Shown piece by piece: positions 27,973 to 38,082 of a stretch of DNA of 64,000 bases. The notes under the pieces are model-generated. The model did not search any database. It worked only from the letters and a program-made list of their open reading frames with translations, and had not been told where the DNA came from. The DNA is from Bacillus sp. HNG. Its GTDB lineage: Bacteria > Bacillota > Bacilli > Bacillales > Bacillaceae_L. Where the stretch lies: NCBI RefSeq assembly GCF_003400205.1, contig NZ_QUQV01000003.1, positions 124,001-188,000 of the forward strand, written 5' to 3'. Made by a program: the position numbers and the translations under genes. Positions within the stretch are counted from its first letter, which is position 1; each line of letters starts with the position of its first letter.

Positions 27973-30900
27973 TTACTTCTTTCCAGGTTTATCCGGCTTA
28001 CCCGGTTTGCCTGGTTTGCCTGGTTTACCTTTTCCAGGTTTTCCATCATCTTCTTGAACATTAATGTTTAGTTTACCCGTTGCTATTTGTCGAGCTTCGT
28101 TACCAAACTCATCTCTAACTATTACTTCAATCTCAGCACCTTCAGCAACTACACTAGAAACTGCTGTCCAGTAGCCTTCATAGACACCAGGTGAGACTTC
28201 TTGTAGAGGTAGTTCCGTAACATCGCTAACACCTGCTGTATTTGTTAACGGTAAACGAATAGCGTAGGAAGCAGTAAGTCCTGGTTCACTAGTAAATTCA
28301 ATCTTCACACTCTCACCAGATTGTAACTGTACATCCTCTGCAGGTTTCAGATCTGCTATTGTTAATTCACCAAATTTGGCAAATACAGTCACTTGATTAT
28401 TAGTTGAATTACCCGCTTTGTCAGTTGCAACTACTTCAATTTTATTTTCACCATTATTAACTAGGATACGCTTTGAAAAGCTTCCATCTTTAATCGTCGC
28501 ACTCTCACCATTCACTGTGACAGTATCGATATTCTCATCTTGAACAGTACCTGTAACCGTTACAGCTTCTTTATTTGTCTTTAAGCCATCTTCTGGACTA
28601 GTGATGGCAAGTTCAGGCGCTGTTTGATCAAGCACTACAACAACAGCTTCTGATGGGTCCGTAATACCCGTATCAGTTGATGCCTTAGCTGTTAAAGAAT
28701 TCTCACCTACTTGTAAATCAACATCTACAGAGAACGTACCTTCAGCGGTTGTATCCGTTGTCGCAACCTCTTCACCATTATTAAATACATGAACCGTTGT
28801 AGTCGGAGCAGCCTTACCTTCAACTGTTACGTTCGGATTATTTGTAAATGATCCTGTTACTGGTGAAGTAATAGTTGGTGCTGTTACTTCATAATTAACT
28901 GTAGCACGAATCATATAGTTACCTTCTGCTTCTGGTGATAATGACCAACCACCACCAACAAATTGCCAGCTACGGCCTGAATATTCACCATCTTCGTCAG
29001 TTGCAAGACCTGGAGCATTAGGATTTGGGTTTGTCTGAATGTACACCATATAGAAGTCTCCTTCTACAATGATACCTTCAGCAGCTAGGTCAACATTTGT
29101 CCATTCGCCCGTACGAAGTGCTGTTGCATCTATTGGTCCAGCGAGTTTTTTACCTGGAGCACCATCTGTTCCGCTTGCATCCCAAACTTCTACTTTAAAA
29201 TCAGTACCACCTGGTGTTGGCCATGTGGTATCCCAGAAACGGAAGATTCCTCCTGTTACGAGAGCTGTATCATGACCTTCTTCTAAGGACATTTTCACAG
29301 CCCAGCCATTTCCTGCATCATAGAATGCACGAGCATTTTCCGCAGTACCATCGTCATAACCAATTTCCCCAGGAAATCCGATAAATGGTCTTAACTCAAC
29401 GTTTTGTTCTAACGATCCTTCTCCTTCAAGGACAACTTCAAATGAATCACTGTAATAAGAAGGCGCCATTACCCGAACAGTATACGTGCCTTCATAAGCT
29501 GTAAGTGAATATTGACCATTTTCATTTGTCTCAACAGGAGTTACATTTGCATCTTCTACAAGCAATAAAGTGGCACCTGAAACTGGTTCACCTGTTGCCG
29601 AATTTGTAACTGTACCGGAAACTGTGCCTTTTGCTTTTTCTTCTAACACAAAGTTTGCTACTGCCTCACCATCAGCCTCAACTGTTACAGTTTGTTGTGC
29701 TGAATGGTATCCATAGCTTTCCGCAACTACTGTAAAATCTCCTGTTCCGTGAATGAATTCATATGCTCCAGTTGCAGGGTTAGTTGTAACCGATCTACCT
29801 GATTCAACAATACTCACTTGAGCATATATTGGTAATGCCTGTGGGTTAACTTTATCAACATCAACTTCCTTCATGTCAATGTGGGAACCTTCTGGCTTAA
29901 TTTTTGCAGGATCGACTTTTTCCCCTTCTTTAGAGTCAACAGAGCTTTCACCTTTAGTAGGCATAACTCCTAATTGAGTTGTATTTCCTGCTGTAAGTTG
30001 CTCATTCGATAGACGCACATCATCAATGTACCATCCATCACGAACTACACTTCCATCGGTTGTTACGTTAAAGCCAATATATATTCTTTGACCTGCATAC
30101 GCAGATAAATCAACTTCTGCAGACTGCCAGCCTGAAGAAATATCTGTGATACGTCTTAGTTGTGTCCAGTTTTCCATATCAGTTGAGACAAATACATGAC
30201 CGAAATCCCAGTTACGTTCAAGATTGTACCAGTTCATGTATTGTAGGTACGTAGGACCTTCTGCTGGCAAGTCTATTGGAGGCATTACCAGAGTCATATT
30301 AGCTCGACTAGCATACGTACCTGATAAATTGGTAGCATAAACCTTCTCACCTGAATAAGCACCATTTGGTCCACTCGTAGGAGTTCCCCATTGCCAAGAA
30401 TTTTCAGCACCATAGGAGAACCAACCTACAGGAGTAGATTCAAAGTCTTGGAAATATCCTACTGAAATTCCTGGTTTTACTGAAACTTCATAAACGTCTG
30501 TTGTTACATCGTTTTGGCCAAAATCAACAACCTGCCAACGGTAAGAAACTGATGGCACTGCAATTTCTTCCCCTGGAATAACTGCCTCGTAAGTTCCTTC
30601 TTTGTAATTACCTGATGTTTGAGTAGCGGCTACATTCACCCATTCACCATCTTGATTCAGGTATTGAAGAACCACAGAAGTGATGCTTACATTATCTTGA
30701 ACAGAGATAGAAAGTGGTAAATCCATACCAGCATACGTTTCGCCCGGCGCTGTATGCTCAAAAGTTGGGGCTGATTCATCTACACCGTTTTTTGCAACCT
30801 GACCTTTAATTTTCCCTAGCCCAGTAGCAACGGAGGATACAGCTAGATATGCATTAACTAATCCATAACCGTAACCAAAGTTTGGAGAGCTTGGGAATGT

Positions 30901-32358
30901 ACCGTCAGTTAAAGGAGTTGCAGTTGTTGTGATAATTTCTTCGATTTGTTCAACCGTTAATGACGCATTTGCTTGTTTTAATAAGGCTACTACAGCAGAA
31001 ATATGAGGTCCAGCCATTGATGTTCCATTCCATCCACCCTCATAACCACTCCCCGGTACCGAAGATCGAATGTTCACTCCTGGAGCTGAAATATCAGGTT
31101 TCATATCTCCTGGATATGGTGATGGACCTTGTAACGAGAAGCTAGCTAAACGATTATTGATATCCGTAGCTCCTGTCGCAAATGATTCAGGGTAGTTTGC
31201 TGGATTTGCAATCGATCCAGGGCCACCCGGATTCGATAATGTTGTATTACCTGCAGAGAACTCTGGGAAAATTTCCGCTGCTCTCCAGTTTTGAACCATT
31301 GGACGATACCATTCATCTAATCCTCGTCCTCCACCCCACGAGTTATTTACTACATCTGGAGCCATATCCGGATTGCCACCTGGAGCAATGATCCAGTCCC
31401 CAGCTTCTAATAGGTCAAAATCTGATCCACCAGCAGACGTAAATGCCTTTACAGCAATCCACTTTGCACCTGGAGCAACCCCAATTTGATTTGCACCATT
31501 TGGCTCAGCTCCAACCATTGTACCTGTAACGTGTGTTCCATGTCCGATATCATCATATGGGGCAGAACGGCCAGCCGTTGCATCAAACCAGCTGTATTGA
31601 TGATTCGGATTGTTTGGATTGGCTGGATTATATCCACGGTACTGTTCCATTAGTGCCGGATGATTCCATTGAACACCCGTATCAATACTAGCCACAACTG
31701 TACCTGATCCATCAATTCCCATTTCCCAAACTTGCGGAGCACCTACACGATCAATATTCCACTCAATGTTTTGAGGGCTTGCTTTTGATTCAACTGCAAC
31801 CGATGTCTCCACTTTAGCTGGAGTATGCAATTGGCGTATTTCATTTGGTAACACCTTCTCAACCTCAGGGAATGATGCGATTTTTTCCATAACTTCCTTA
31901 GTAGCAGTTAATCCCATTCCATTTACAATGAAGAAGGATTTAATATCCTTTGCGTTACCAGCAGCTTCTTCTTTTTTCAAAAACTCCTTTACATTGCCTT
32001 GTGATTCAATTGCAGTTGTTCGAAGTTCTGAAACAATAGCATTTCGCTTTATCGATTTTGTTTGTGCGACAGTCGCTTTTTGCAAACTTGCTTTTTTAGT
32101 GGCCTCGTTTGCTATTTTCTTAGAATCAACCTGATCCTTGAACTTGATTAAAAATGTAACCATTTTGTCATTCGCAAATTGGTCTTGTAAGCTCTTCGAA
32201 ATTTTACTTGAAGTTACTTCTTTTTTACTTTCTAGATAGGAAATTGAAGAATCTTTTGTTTGTGCAGATGCCTGTGATGTTACACCTGGAACAAGTAAAA
32301 GCGCACACATGAATGCTGTTGCAACCTTCGTTAACCTACGTTTTCCGTTCCTCCTCAT
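27973..32358 (-). CDS. bpr: Secreted S8 serine protease, bacillopeptidase F type
   Basis: A 1461-residue secreted protein, close to the 1433 of B. subtilis Bpr. Signal peptide at about 1-32 (ends ASAQ); inhibitor I9 propeptide to about 195; subtilisin domain about 195-510 with Asp in SIDTGVQWNHP, His in DIGHGTHVTGT, oxyanion Asn in VVNNSWGGG and Ser in WNGTSMAGPHIS. After it come an immune-inhibitor-A-like segment with FQDFESTPVGW, carboxypeptidase-regulatory-like repeats (about 855-990), Ig-like domains (from about 1165) and a lysine-rich tail of GKP units. All four catalytic residues are present, so it should be active outside the cell. Its place between spoIVFA and minD is not that of B. 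subtilis. Confidence 0.92.
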   Translation of the reverse strand: MRRNGKRRLTKVATAFMCALLLVPGVTSQASAQTKDSSISYLESKKEVTSSKISKSLQDQFANDKMVTFLIKFKDQVDSKKIANEATKKASLQKATVAQTKSIKRNAIVSELRTTAIESQGNVKEFLKKEEAAGNAKDIKSFFIVNGMGLTATKEVMEKIASFPEVEKVLPNEIRQLHTPAKVETSVAVESKASPQNIEWNIDRVGAPQVWEMGIDGSGTVVASIDTGVQWNHPALMEQYRGYNPANPNNPNHQYSWFDATAGRSAPYDDIGHGTHVTGTMVGAEPNGANQIGVAPGAKWIAVKAFTSAGGSDFDLLEAGDWIIAPGGNPDMAPDVVNNSWGGGRGLDEWYRPMVQNWRAAEIFPEFSAGNTTLSNPGGPGSIANPANYPESFATGATDINNRLASFSLQGPSPYPGDMKPDISAPGVNIRSSVPGSGYEGGWNGTSMAGPHISAVVALLKQANASLTVEQIEEIITTTATPLTDGTFPSSPNFGYGYGLVNAYLAVSSVATGLGKIKGQVAKNGVDESAPTFEHTAPGETYAGMDLPLSISVQDNVSITSVVLQYLNQDGEWVNVAATQTSGNYKEGTYEAVIPGEEIAVPSVSYRWQVVDFGQNDVTTDVYEVSVKPGISVGYFQDFESTPVGWFSYGAENSWQWGTPTSGPNGAYSGEKVYATNLSGTYASRANMTLVMPPIDLPAEGPTYLQYMNWYNLERNWDFGHVFVSTDMENWTQLRRITDISSGWQSAEVDLSAYAGQRIYIGFNVTTDGSVVRDGWYIDDVRLSNEQLTAGNTTQLGVMPTKGESSVDSKEGEKVDPAKIKPEGSHIDMKEVDVDKVNPQALPIYAQVSIVESGRSVTTNPATGAYEFIHGTGDFTVVAESYGYHSAQQTVTVEADGEAVANFVLEEKAKGTVSGTVTNSATGEPVSGATLLLVEDANVTPVETNENGQYSLTAYEGTYTVRVMAPSYYSDSFEVVLEGEGSLEQNVELRPFIGFPGEIGYDDGTAENARAFYDAGNGWAVKMSLEEGHDTALVTGGIFRFWDTTWPTPGGTDFKVEVWDASGTDGAPGKKLAGPIDATALRTGEWTNVDLAAEGIIVEGDFYMVYIQTNPNPNAPGLATDEDGEYSGRSWQFVGGGWSLSPEAEGNYMIRATVNYEVTAPTITSPVTGSFTNNPNVTVEGKAAPTTTVHVFNNGEEVATTDTTAEGTFSVDVDLQVGENSLTAKASTDTGITDPSEAVVVVLDQTAPELAITSPEDGLKTNKEAVTVTGTVQDENIDTVTVNGESATIKDGSFSKRILVNNGENKIEVVATDKAGNSTNNQVTVFAKFGELTIADLKPAEDVQLQSGESVKIEFTSEPGLTASYAIRLPLTNTAGVSDVTELPLQEVSPGVYEGYWTAVSSVVAEGAEIEVIVRDEFGNEARQIATGKLNINVQEDDGKPGKGKPGKPGKPGKPDKPGKK

Positions 32359-33004
32359 AAAACTTCCTCCCTTTTAAATTTTTTAGAGATTGATTAATTA
32401 ACCTCCTTCTTTTGAATTCCTGTACTCCAAATGCTTTGGGAAACTCCCCATTTCTCTCTGGTTGGAAATCGCGATTTTCAGTAGAAACCGCATTATGTAG
32501 AAGTACAGGTATACGTTAACTGTAGCCTGTTTTTATGGGAAAAAGTGTCGAATGGTGAGGTAATATTTTGAATATTAAGAAATTGGTATTTTTTACTTAT
32601 TTTGTCATAGACAAATTAGGAGTTTTGAACGAAGTAATATATATTCGAAAGAATTGTATTTTTATAGGGGTTTTTACCAATAAAATGTGTTTTTACAATA
32701 TATTTACAATTATTTTACTCATAACTAACATGATAGGTAGAATGGCATAATTGTTACAAAAGGATAATTTATGATTAAAAAATGATTATATTTTCCTTAC
32801 TTTATTTTTACGAATAAGCAGAATAGACATTAGTTGGTAACTTATTCTCTCTTTTTTGTTTTCATAATAGGCAATGCCACCTAGCAAAAAAATCATTTAG
32901 AGAATAAACAGGACCTAATCCTTATAAAATGAGAATAATTTTCTAAAAATCTTGTTTTTTCATTCTCGACTACATAAGAAAAACCACCCTATAATAAGAG
33001 TGGT
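32359..33004. other. 646-base AT-rich gap between bpr and minD
   Basis: The left part is presumably the bpr promoter and leader, but I could not pick out a convincing promoter. An open frame of 60 codons at 32568-32750 (plus strand, TTG start, GGTGAGG upstream) codes for a hydrophobic AT-driven sequence I do not believe is a gene. The right end holds the minD terminator. Confidence 0.5.
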
Positions 33005-33006
33005 TT
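32977..33006 (-). terminator. Terminator of the mreBCD-minCD transcript
   Basis: AAACCACTC pairs with GGGTGGTTT (one wobble) and overlaps the minD stop codon; the minus-strand tail is TTTTCTT. Confidence 0.8.
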
Positions 33007-33805
33007 AACGGACGCCAAAGAATTTCTTAATCTTTGTAAACATACCCTTTTGGTCGTTTTCAAGAGACTGTAGTGGAATTGATTCACCTAAGATTCTTCG
33101 TGCAATATTTCGATATGCAATTGCCGTTTTACTGTTTGAATTTAATGCGATAGGTTCACCGCTATTGGAAGCTTTAATGACTTCATCATCATCTGCAACA
33201 ATCCCAATCAAATCAATTGAAAGATGTGTAACAATTTCATCCAGATCAAGCATTTCGCCAGTTTTCATCATATGATTTCGTATACGATTTACGATGAGGC
33301 GTGGTGGCTCCACTTCCTCTTTTTCTAGTAAACCAATAATTCGGTCAGCATCACGAACTGCTGATATTTCAGGTGTTGTTACAACAATCGCTTTGTCTGC
33401 TCCAGCTACAGCATTTTGAAAACCTTGCTCTATACCTGCAGGACAATCGATAATAATATAATCAAAATCTTGTTTTAACTCTTCGACCAATGTCTTCATT
33501 TGGCTAGGTTCTACTGCAGTTTTATCACTGGTTTGGGCAGCTGGCAGTAAATAGAGATGGTCATCGAATCGTTTATCCTTTACTAAAGCTTGTTTCAGCT
33601 TGCAACGACCTTGTATAACGTCAACTAAATCATAGATGATACGATTCTCTAATCCCATGACTACATCTAGATTTCGAAGGCCAATATCTGTATCTATTAA
33701 ACACACACGTTTCCCTAGCACAGCCAAGGAAGTGCCTACATTAGCAGAAGTAGTCGTCTTACCGACTCCACCTTTTCCTGATGTAATAACTATAGCCTCT
33801 CCCAC
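33005..33805 (-). CDS. minD: Septum site-determining ATPase MinD
   Basis: A 266-residue ParA/MinD ATPase that recruits MinC to the membrane to block division at the poles. The deviant Walker A GKGGVGKTT is near residues 10-18, and switch regions DTDIGLRNLD near 38 and IIIDCPAG near 117. The C-terminal amphipathic membrane-targeting helix (FTKIKKFFGV) is present. It starts three bases after minC and is the last gene of the mre-min cluster. It probably works with MinC below and, as in Bacillus, through DivIVA rather than MinE; no minE is seen here. Confidence 0.97.
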   Translation of the reverse strand: MGEAIVITSGKGGVGKTTTSANVGTSLAVLGKRVCLIDTDIGLRNLDVVMGLENRIIYDLVDVIQGRCKLKQALVKDKRFDDHLYLLPAAQTSDKTAVEPSQMKTLVEELKQDFDYIIIDCPAGIEQGFQNAVAGADKAIVVTTPEISAVRDADRIIGLLEKEEVEPPRLIVNRIRNHMMKTGEMLDLDEIVTHLSIDLIGIVADDDEVIKASNSGEPIALNSNSKTAIAYRNIARRILGESIPLQSLENDQKGMFTKIKKFFGVR

Positions 33806-33807
33806 AG

Positions 33808-34491
33808 CTAGATTCCCCCTTCTAACCTTGTTAAGTTAGGTCTTAAATGAGTTAACTGTTGCAATCTATCTACTACAATTGTCTCATTATCGTCCACATA
33901 TGCACATTCCATTATATTTGTTTCTGTTTGAATAGAGTCTGGTGCTCTATTCATTATATCACCAATTCGTAATTGTGTAGGTTTCATTACTGACGCCGCA
34001 ATGATAGCATCCTTTCTACCATAGAAACCAGCATGTGCAATTCCACGTAACGAACCTAAAACAAAAATATTACCACCTGCAATAACAGTTGCTCCAGGAT
34101 TTACATCTCCGACAAGCAAAAGGTCACCATCTACTTTTAGGACTTGTCCAGAACGAACTACCTTTGTAACAGAGACGATTTCATGCTTTTTTTTCATCTC
34201 TTCGGCTTCTTGCTTCGTAATCACATTACTGTCAATTACATCTACAACTAAATGTTTTTTATTTCGAATGATAGAGCGTATTTCTTCTTCTTGATCTTGA
34301 GTTAAAAAACGATTACCAATTTTCACTTTAACAGGAACAAACGGAACATCATCATTCCGTTTCTGATTCAACGAAAGCTTAATCTCTAAGTCAGAGATCA
34401 GTTCTTTAAATGAACAAGAATCATCGAGATGTAACGTTAGTCCGTCTTTTGTCCCTTTTATAGTAACATACTGTTGTTTTTGTCCTTTCAC
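33808..34491 (-). CDS. minC: Septum site-determining protein MinC
   Basis: A 227-residue FtsZ-polymerisation inhibitor. The N-terminal domain ([23 protein letters not shown]) and the C-terminal beta-helix domain ([30 protein letters not shown] near residues 113-142, quoted in parts) match MinC. I use the GTG at 34489-34491 behind GAGGTG with six-base spacing; this gives the length known from B. subtilis (226) and an N-terminus like [13 protein letters not shown]. The frame extends 11 codons further upstream without family sequence. Confidence 0.94.
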   Translation of the reverse strand: MKGQKQQYVTIKGTKDGLTLHLDDSCSFKELISDLEIKLSLNQKRNDDVPFVPVKVKIGNRFLTQDQEEEIRSIIRNKKHLVVDVIDSNVITKQEAEEMKKKHEIVSVTKVVRSGQVLKVDGDLLLVGDVNPGATVIAGGNIFVLGSLRGIAHAGFYGRKDAIIAASVMKPTQLRIGDIMNRAPDSIQTETNIMECAYVDDNETIVVDRLQQLTHLRPNLTRLEGGI

Positions 34492-34569
34492 GCCGTTCAC
34501 CTCAACGATAATATACTTCAACAAAAGACTCCTTTTTTCCTGTTAATTCTTAAAAATTTTTAACTTTAT

Positions 34570-35079
34570 TTACTCTTCTATATGTAACTTTCCTAGTAAT
34601 TTCTTAAATGGGTAAGCAAATACTAGTAAAAATATACTATTTAAAAGAAGTGTTGGTACAATTCGAATTTGAAGAAATTGTTCTATTGAAAGAGAAGCTG
34701 TTCCGATTGCCTTGTTTACTGCAAACACACAAAATTCCAAAGCTATTATCCCAATCAGACTTAAAAGTGAAATAACTATAATATTTGTCTGAAGAATCCG
34801 ACTTGCCCAGGAAATAAGATAGGCAATAAGTGTGTATAGGAATAAATAAACCCCTAGTATTTCAGTGTATACAATATCGTATAGAAGACCAAAAATGGCA
34901 CCATAAACAAGCCCCATCGGTTTATTAAAATAAACGGTTATAAAAGCAATTAAGACAAACAAAAACCGAGGTACATACACATTATCTTTATGAAATATGT
35001 CTGCCGGTACTAAATCTACAAAGCTGCTTTCAAATAAAAAAACGAAGGATAAAATAAAAGGAAGAACGAAACGCTTCAC
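34570..35079 (-). CDS. mreD: Rod shape-determining protein MreD
   Basis: A 169-residue integral membrane protein with five or so hydrophobic segments and the GAIFGLLYDIVYTEILGVY segment near residues 60-78 typical of MreD. It is part of the elongasome that guides side-wall synthesis. It overlaps the end of mreC by four bases (ATGA type), so it is translationally coupled. Confidence 0.93.
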   Translation of the reverse strand: MKRFVLPFILSFVFLFESSFVDLVPADIFHKDNVYVPRFLFVLIAFITVYFNKPMGLVYGAIFGLLYDIVYTEILGVYLFLYTLIAYLISWASRILQTNIIVISLLSLIGIIALEFCVFAVNKAIGTASLSIEQFLQIRIVPTLLLNSIFLLVFAYPFKKLLGKLHIEE

Positions 35080-35939
35080 GATTCTTCCTCCTCTTCATTT
35101 GGAACAATCATCGTTCTTTCAACAATTATAACATGATCAATTTCATAAAAATCAGCTGCAGGCTTAATATATGCTGTTTTTGTTAAACCGTAATCATCAG
35201 GGACAACGTCCATGACCTCCCCAATATAAAGCTCACTTGGGAAAATCCCACCAAGTCCGGAAGTAAGTACTTTTTGGTCCTTTTCGATTTTCGAGTCTGG
35301 TGTATTGATTTTAAATAAAAGAGCTTCTTTTTCTTGGTCATACCCTTCGATTAGTCCCATAATCTTGTTATCCCCTTGAATATATGCTGAAATCCGATTG
35401 ATGCGATTTGGGGAGCTCAATAACTGGATGGTGGATGTAAATGAATTTGCATGTTTAACTTTTCCAATTAAGCCTTTTGAGGTGATTACAGCCATGTCAA
35501 CTTTAACCCCATGCCTGGTTCCTCTGTTAACCGTGATAATTTCATGCCACTGATCAGGGTTACGTCCAATAACCGTTGCCTGTATTTTATTAAAATGATC
35601 GAGTGATTCCGTTTTTTTCAAAACATCGCGCAATTTTTCGTTTTCTTTTTCTAATTCTTGTACTGTTGCTTCTAATTGCCCATAGGAATCTAGCTTTTCC
35701 TTTAAGAGTTTGTTCTCTTCAAATGTGTTTTGAATATGATTGACATTATCAAAAAATCCAGCAATAGCCTGAGAAGGTTGATGAAAGATACTTTGAACCC
35801 ATCCAACCGAATCTTTTAAAAACTGTTCCGGCCACGATAATTTTTCACGCTCTTTTAAGGAAAATCCAATCAATGCCACTAGAACGATGATACAAACTAG
35901 TAAAATAATTAATCGCTTATTGAGTAAAAATTGTGGCAT
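35076..35939 (-). CDS. mreC: Rod shape-determining protein MreC
   Basis: A 287-residue protein with one N-terminal membrane segment (about residues 8-26), a coiled coil (about 68-112, ENKLLKEKLDSYGQLEATVQ) and the extracytoplasmic beta domain (ATVIGRNPDQWHEIITVNRG near 120-139, GLIGKVKHANSFTSTIQLLSSP near 155-176, quoted in parts). It bridges MreB inside to penicillin-binding proteins outside. It lies between mreB and mreD in the usual order. Confidence 0.96.
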   Translation of the reverse strand: MPQFLLNKRLIILLVCIIVLVALIGFSLKEREKLSWPEQFLKDSVGWVQSIFHQPSQAIAGFFDNVNHIQNTFEENKLLKEKLDSYGQLEATVQELEKENEKLRDVLKKTESLDHFNKIQATVIGRNPDQWHEIITVNRGTRHGVKVDMAVITSKGLIGKVKHANSFTSTIQLLSSPNRINRISAYIQGDNKIMGLIEGYDQEKEALLFKINTPDSKIEKDQKVLTSGLGGIFPSELYIGEVMDVVPDDYGLTKTAYIKPAADFYEIDHVIIVERTMIVPNEEEEES

Positions 35940-36021
35940 GTGTTACACCCTCTAACTAAACTTTAAATTTCAACACATATAGTGGGGAAACGAAAATTCC
36001 CCACTATATTAGATTCTTATC

Positions 36022-37038
36022 TTAAATCCTTTGTTTTCCTTTAAATAAATGAATATGGTCAAGGGCCTTACCTGTACCAATCGCTACACAATCTAATGGA
36101 TTTTCAGCAATAAGAACTGGCATGCTCGTTTCTTCACTTATCACTTTATCCAAATTGCGTAATAGGGCTCCTCCACCCGCTAAAACAATCCCGCGATCCA
36201 TAATATCTGCTGCTAACTCAGGTGGTGTCTTTTCAAGTGTATTTTTAACTGCATCGACAATCGCATACACAGTATCATGAAGGGCACGAGAGATTTCTTC
36301 CGCCGTAATTTCAATGGTTTTTGGTAATCCCGTTAATAAATCTCTTCCGCGAATTTCCATGTTTTCTACACCCTCAGGAGCACCGGCAGAGCCAATCTCT
36401 ACCTTGATTGCTTCAGCTGTACGATCGCCGATCATGAGGTTATAGGTTTTACGAATATATTGGATAATGGCATCATCCATTTCATCTCCAGCAATGCGTA
36501 TGGACTGGCTTGTTACAATACCACCTAAAGAGATAATTGCGACTTCTGTTGTTCCACCACCGATATCCACAATCATACTGCCCGTTGGTTCCCAAACAGG
36601 AAGATTTGCTCCAATAGCAGCTGCAAATGGTTCTTCAATAGGATAAGCATCTCTTGCACCAGCCTGCCTAGTAGCATCAATTACTGCACGCTGTTCCACA
36701 GCTGTAATACCAGATGGTACACACACCATAATATATGGTTTTCTTGAGAAGAAGCTCTTTGTTTTCACTGCTTGATTAATGTAATATTTCATCATTGTCG
36801 CAGTTGTTTCATAGTCCGCAATGACACCGTCTTTCATCGGACGAAGTGCAACAACATTACCTGGTGTACGCCCGATCATGTTTTTTGCGTCATTCCCTAC
36901 TGCAACTATCTGTTTTGTATCTGTTTGCATCGCAACAACAGAAGGCTCTCTTACTGCAATGCCTTTTCCTTTAATAAAAACAAGTGTATTTGCTGTACCT
37001 AAATCTATACCAAGGTCTCTTGTACCTATTCCAAACAT
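36022..37038 (-). CDS. mreB: Rod shape-determining actin homologue MreB
   Basis: A 338-residue actin-like ATPase that positions the cell-wall elongation machinery. Phosphate-binding motifs are [11 protein letters not shown] near residues 8-18, [19 protein letters not shown] near 155-173 and [15 protein letters not shown] near 284-298. I use the ATG at 37036-37038 ([14 protein letters not shown]) behind AAAGGAAG; the open frame runs 15 codons further upstream with no family match. A TATAAT box lies about 65 bases upstream. Confidence 0.97.
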   Translation of the reverse strand: MFGIGTRDLGIDLGTANTLVFIKGKGIAVREPSVVAMQTDTKQIVAVGNDAKNMIGRTPGNVVALRPMKDGVIADYETTATMMKYYINQAVKTKSFFSRKPYIMVCVPSGITAVEQRAVIDATRQAGARDAYPIEEPFAAAIGANLPVWEPTGSMIVDIGGGTTEVAIISLGGIVTSQSIRIAGDEMDDAIIQYIRKTYNLMIGDRTAEAIKVEIGSAGAPEGVENMEIRGRDLLTGLPKTIEITAEEISRALHDTVYAIVDAVKNTLEKTPPELAADIMDRGIVLAGGGALLRNLDKVISEETSMPVLIAENPLDCVAIGTGKALDHIHLFKGKQRI

Positions 37039-37103
37039 AATATGTATCTTCCTTTCTGATACGCGAATAAAATGGGTTAGCATGCGAAAAACTCATAACC
37101 AAT

Positions 37104-37109
37104 ATTATA
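37104..37109 (-). promoter_or_regulatory. Putative -10 box of the mreB promoter
   Basis: A perfect TATAAT on the minus strand, 65 bases before the chosen mreB start. The -35 position (TATTAA at 17-base spacing) is poor. The box lies just inside the boundary of repeat B copy 2 at 37139. Confidence 0.4.
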
Positions 37110-37138
37110 TCGTACAAAATTAAAAATTAATAGAGGAT

Positions 37139-37250
37139 GTTCAAAAAGTCAGTCGAAAATGACACATTGAATTTCTTATTTGGCTTGCTTCTGCGTTCCT
37201 TACGTATTAACTGTTTACGCTCCGGTACTCGAAGCTGCACCGCCTTGAAA
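37139..37250. repeat. Dispersed repeat family B, copy 2
   Basis: A 112-base element between radC and mreB. It opens GTTCAAAAAGTCAGTCGAAAATGACAC, nearly the same as copy 1, and carries the core TTACGTATTAACTGTTTACGCTCCGG with flank CTGCACCGCCTTGAA. It lacks the long middle insert and most of the right end of copy 1. It occupies most of the 222-base gap. Confidence 0.75.
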
Positions 37251-37260
37251 TAATAATATG

Positions 37261-37950
37261 TCACACATAACCTTTTTCTTTGAGACTGACGTATTTGTGT
37301 TCACCGATGATTAAATGGTCCAATAGCTCTATGCCAATAATCCTGCCACATTCAACAAGCCTTTTTGTAACTTCGATATCTTCCCGACTTGGCGCCGGAT
37401 CACCTGAAGGGTGATTATGAATGCAAATGATGGATGCTGCTGATCTTCGAAAGGCCTCTTTATAGACCTCCCTAGGATGCACAATTGATGCATTTAAACT
37501 TCCGATAAAAATGGTTTGACGATGAATTACCTGATTTTTCGTATTCAGATAAAGACAAACAAAATGTTCCTGAGTTAAAAATCGCATATCCTCCATCACA
37601 TATTTAGCACCATCCTCCGGAGATCGAATCACATACCGATCTTCGTATTGAAGTTTGCCAATTCTTCGGCCAAGTTCTATTGCCGCCATGATTTGTACAG
37701 CTTTTGCTGTTCCGATTCCTTTAATCGAGGTAATTTCTTCAACAGATGCGTCCTTTAATAATCGAAGTCCTTCAAAATGATGCAGTAAGCGGTTTGATAA
37801 TTGAATAACCGATTCTTCCTTTGAACCTGTTCGCAGAAGAATCGCTAAGAGCTCATGGTTTGAGAGGCTATCGGCACCGTCAGATACCAATCGTTCTCGC
37901 GGTCTTTCGTCTTGCGGATAATCTCGAATCATGAGTGCTGATGATTTCAA
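37261..37950 (-). CDS. radC: RadC family JAB-domain protein
   Basis: A 229-residue protein with the N-terminal helix-hairpin-helix-like region (SLSNHELLAILLRTGSKEE) and a C-terminal JAB/MPN metalloprotein domain with HNHPSGDPAPS near residue 175. It was named for DNA repair, but a repair role is doubtful and the biochemical function is not known. I use the TTG at 37948-37950 behind AGGAGG with normal spacing. It sits between maf and mreB, as in B. subtilis. Confidence 0.95.
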   Translation of the reverse strand: MKSSALMIRDYPQDERPRERLVSDGADSLSNHELLAILLRTGSKEESVIQLSNRLLHHFEGLRLLKDASVEEITSIKGIGTAKAVQIMAAIELGRRIGKLQYEDRYVIRSPEDGAKYVMEDMRFLTQEHFVCLYLNTKNQVIHRQTIFIGSLNASIVHPREVYKEAFRRSAASIICIHNHPSGDPAPSREDIEVTKRLVECGRIIGIELLDHLIIGEHKYVSLKEKGYV

Positions 37951-38082
37951 ATAGGTTCCTCCTATCCATTGTATTAGATACTCGGATCCCACTCGGTGGT
38001 AAAGTCACTAATTACTATGGTATTTAGCCTACTTTTTAGCACAGTAAAAGAGTTGCATTCTTACTACATATATGGATAATTT

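Noticed and set aside
32568-32750. A 60-codon open frame with a GGTGAGG site and TTG start
   Set aside because: The protein is an AT-driven mix of Ile, Phe and Asn with no family resemblance. The ribosome-site match could be chance; kept only as a remark on the gap.
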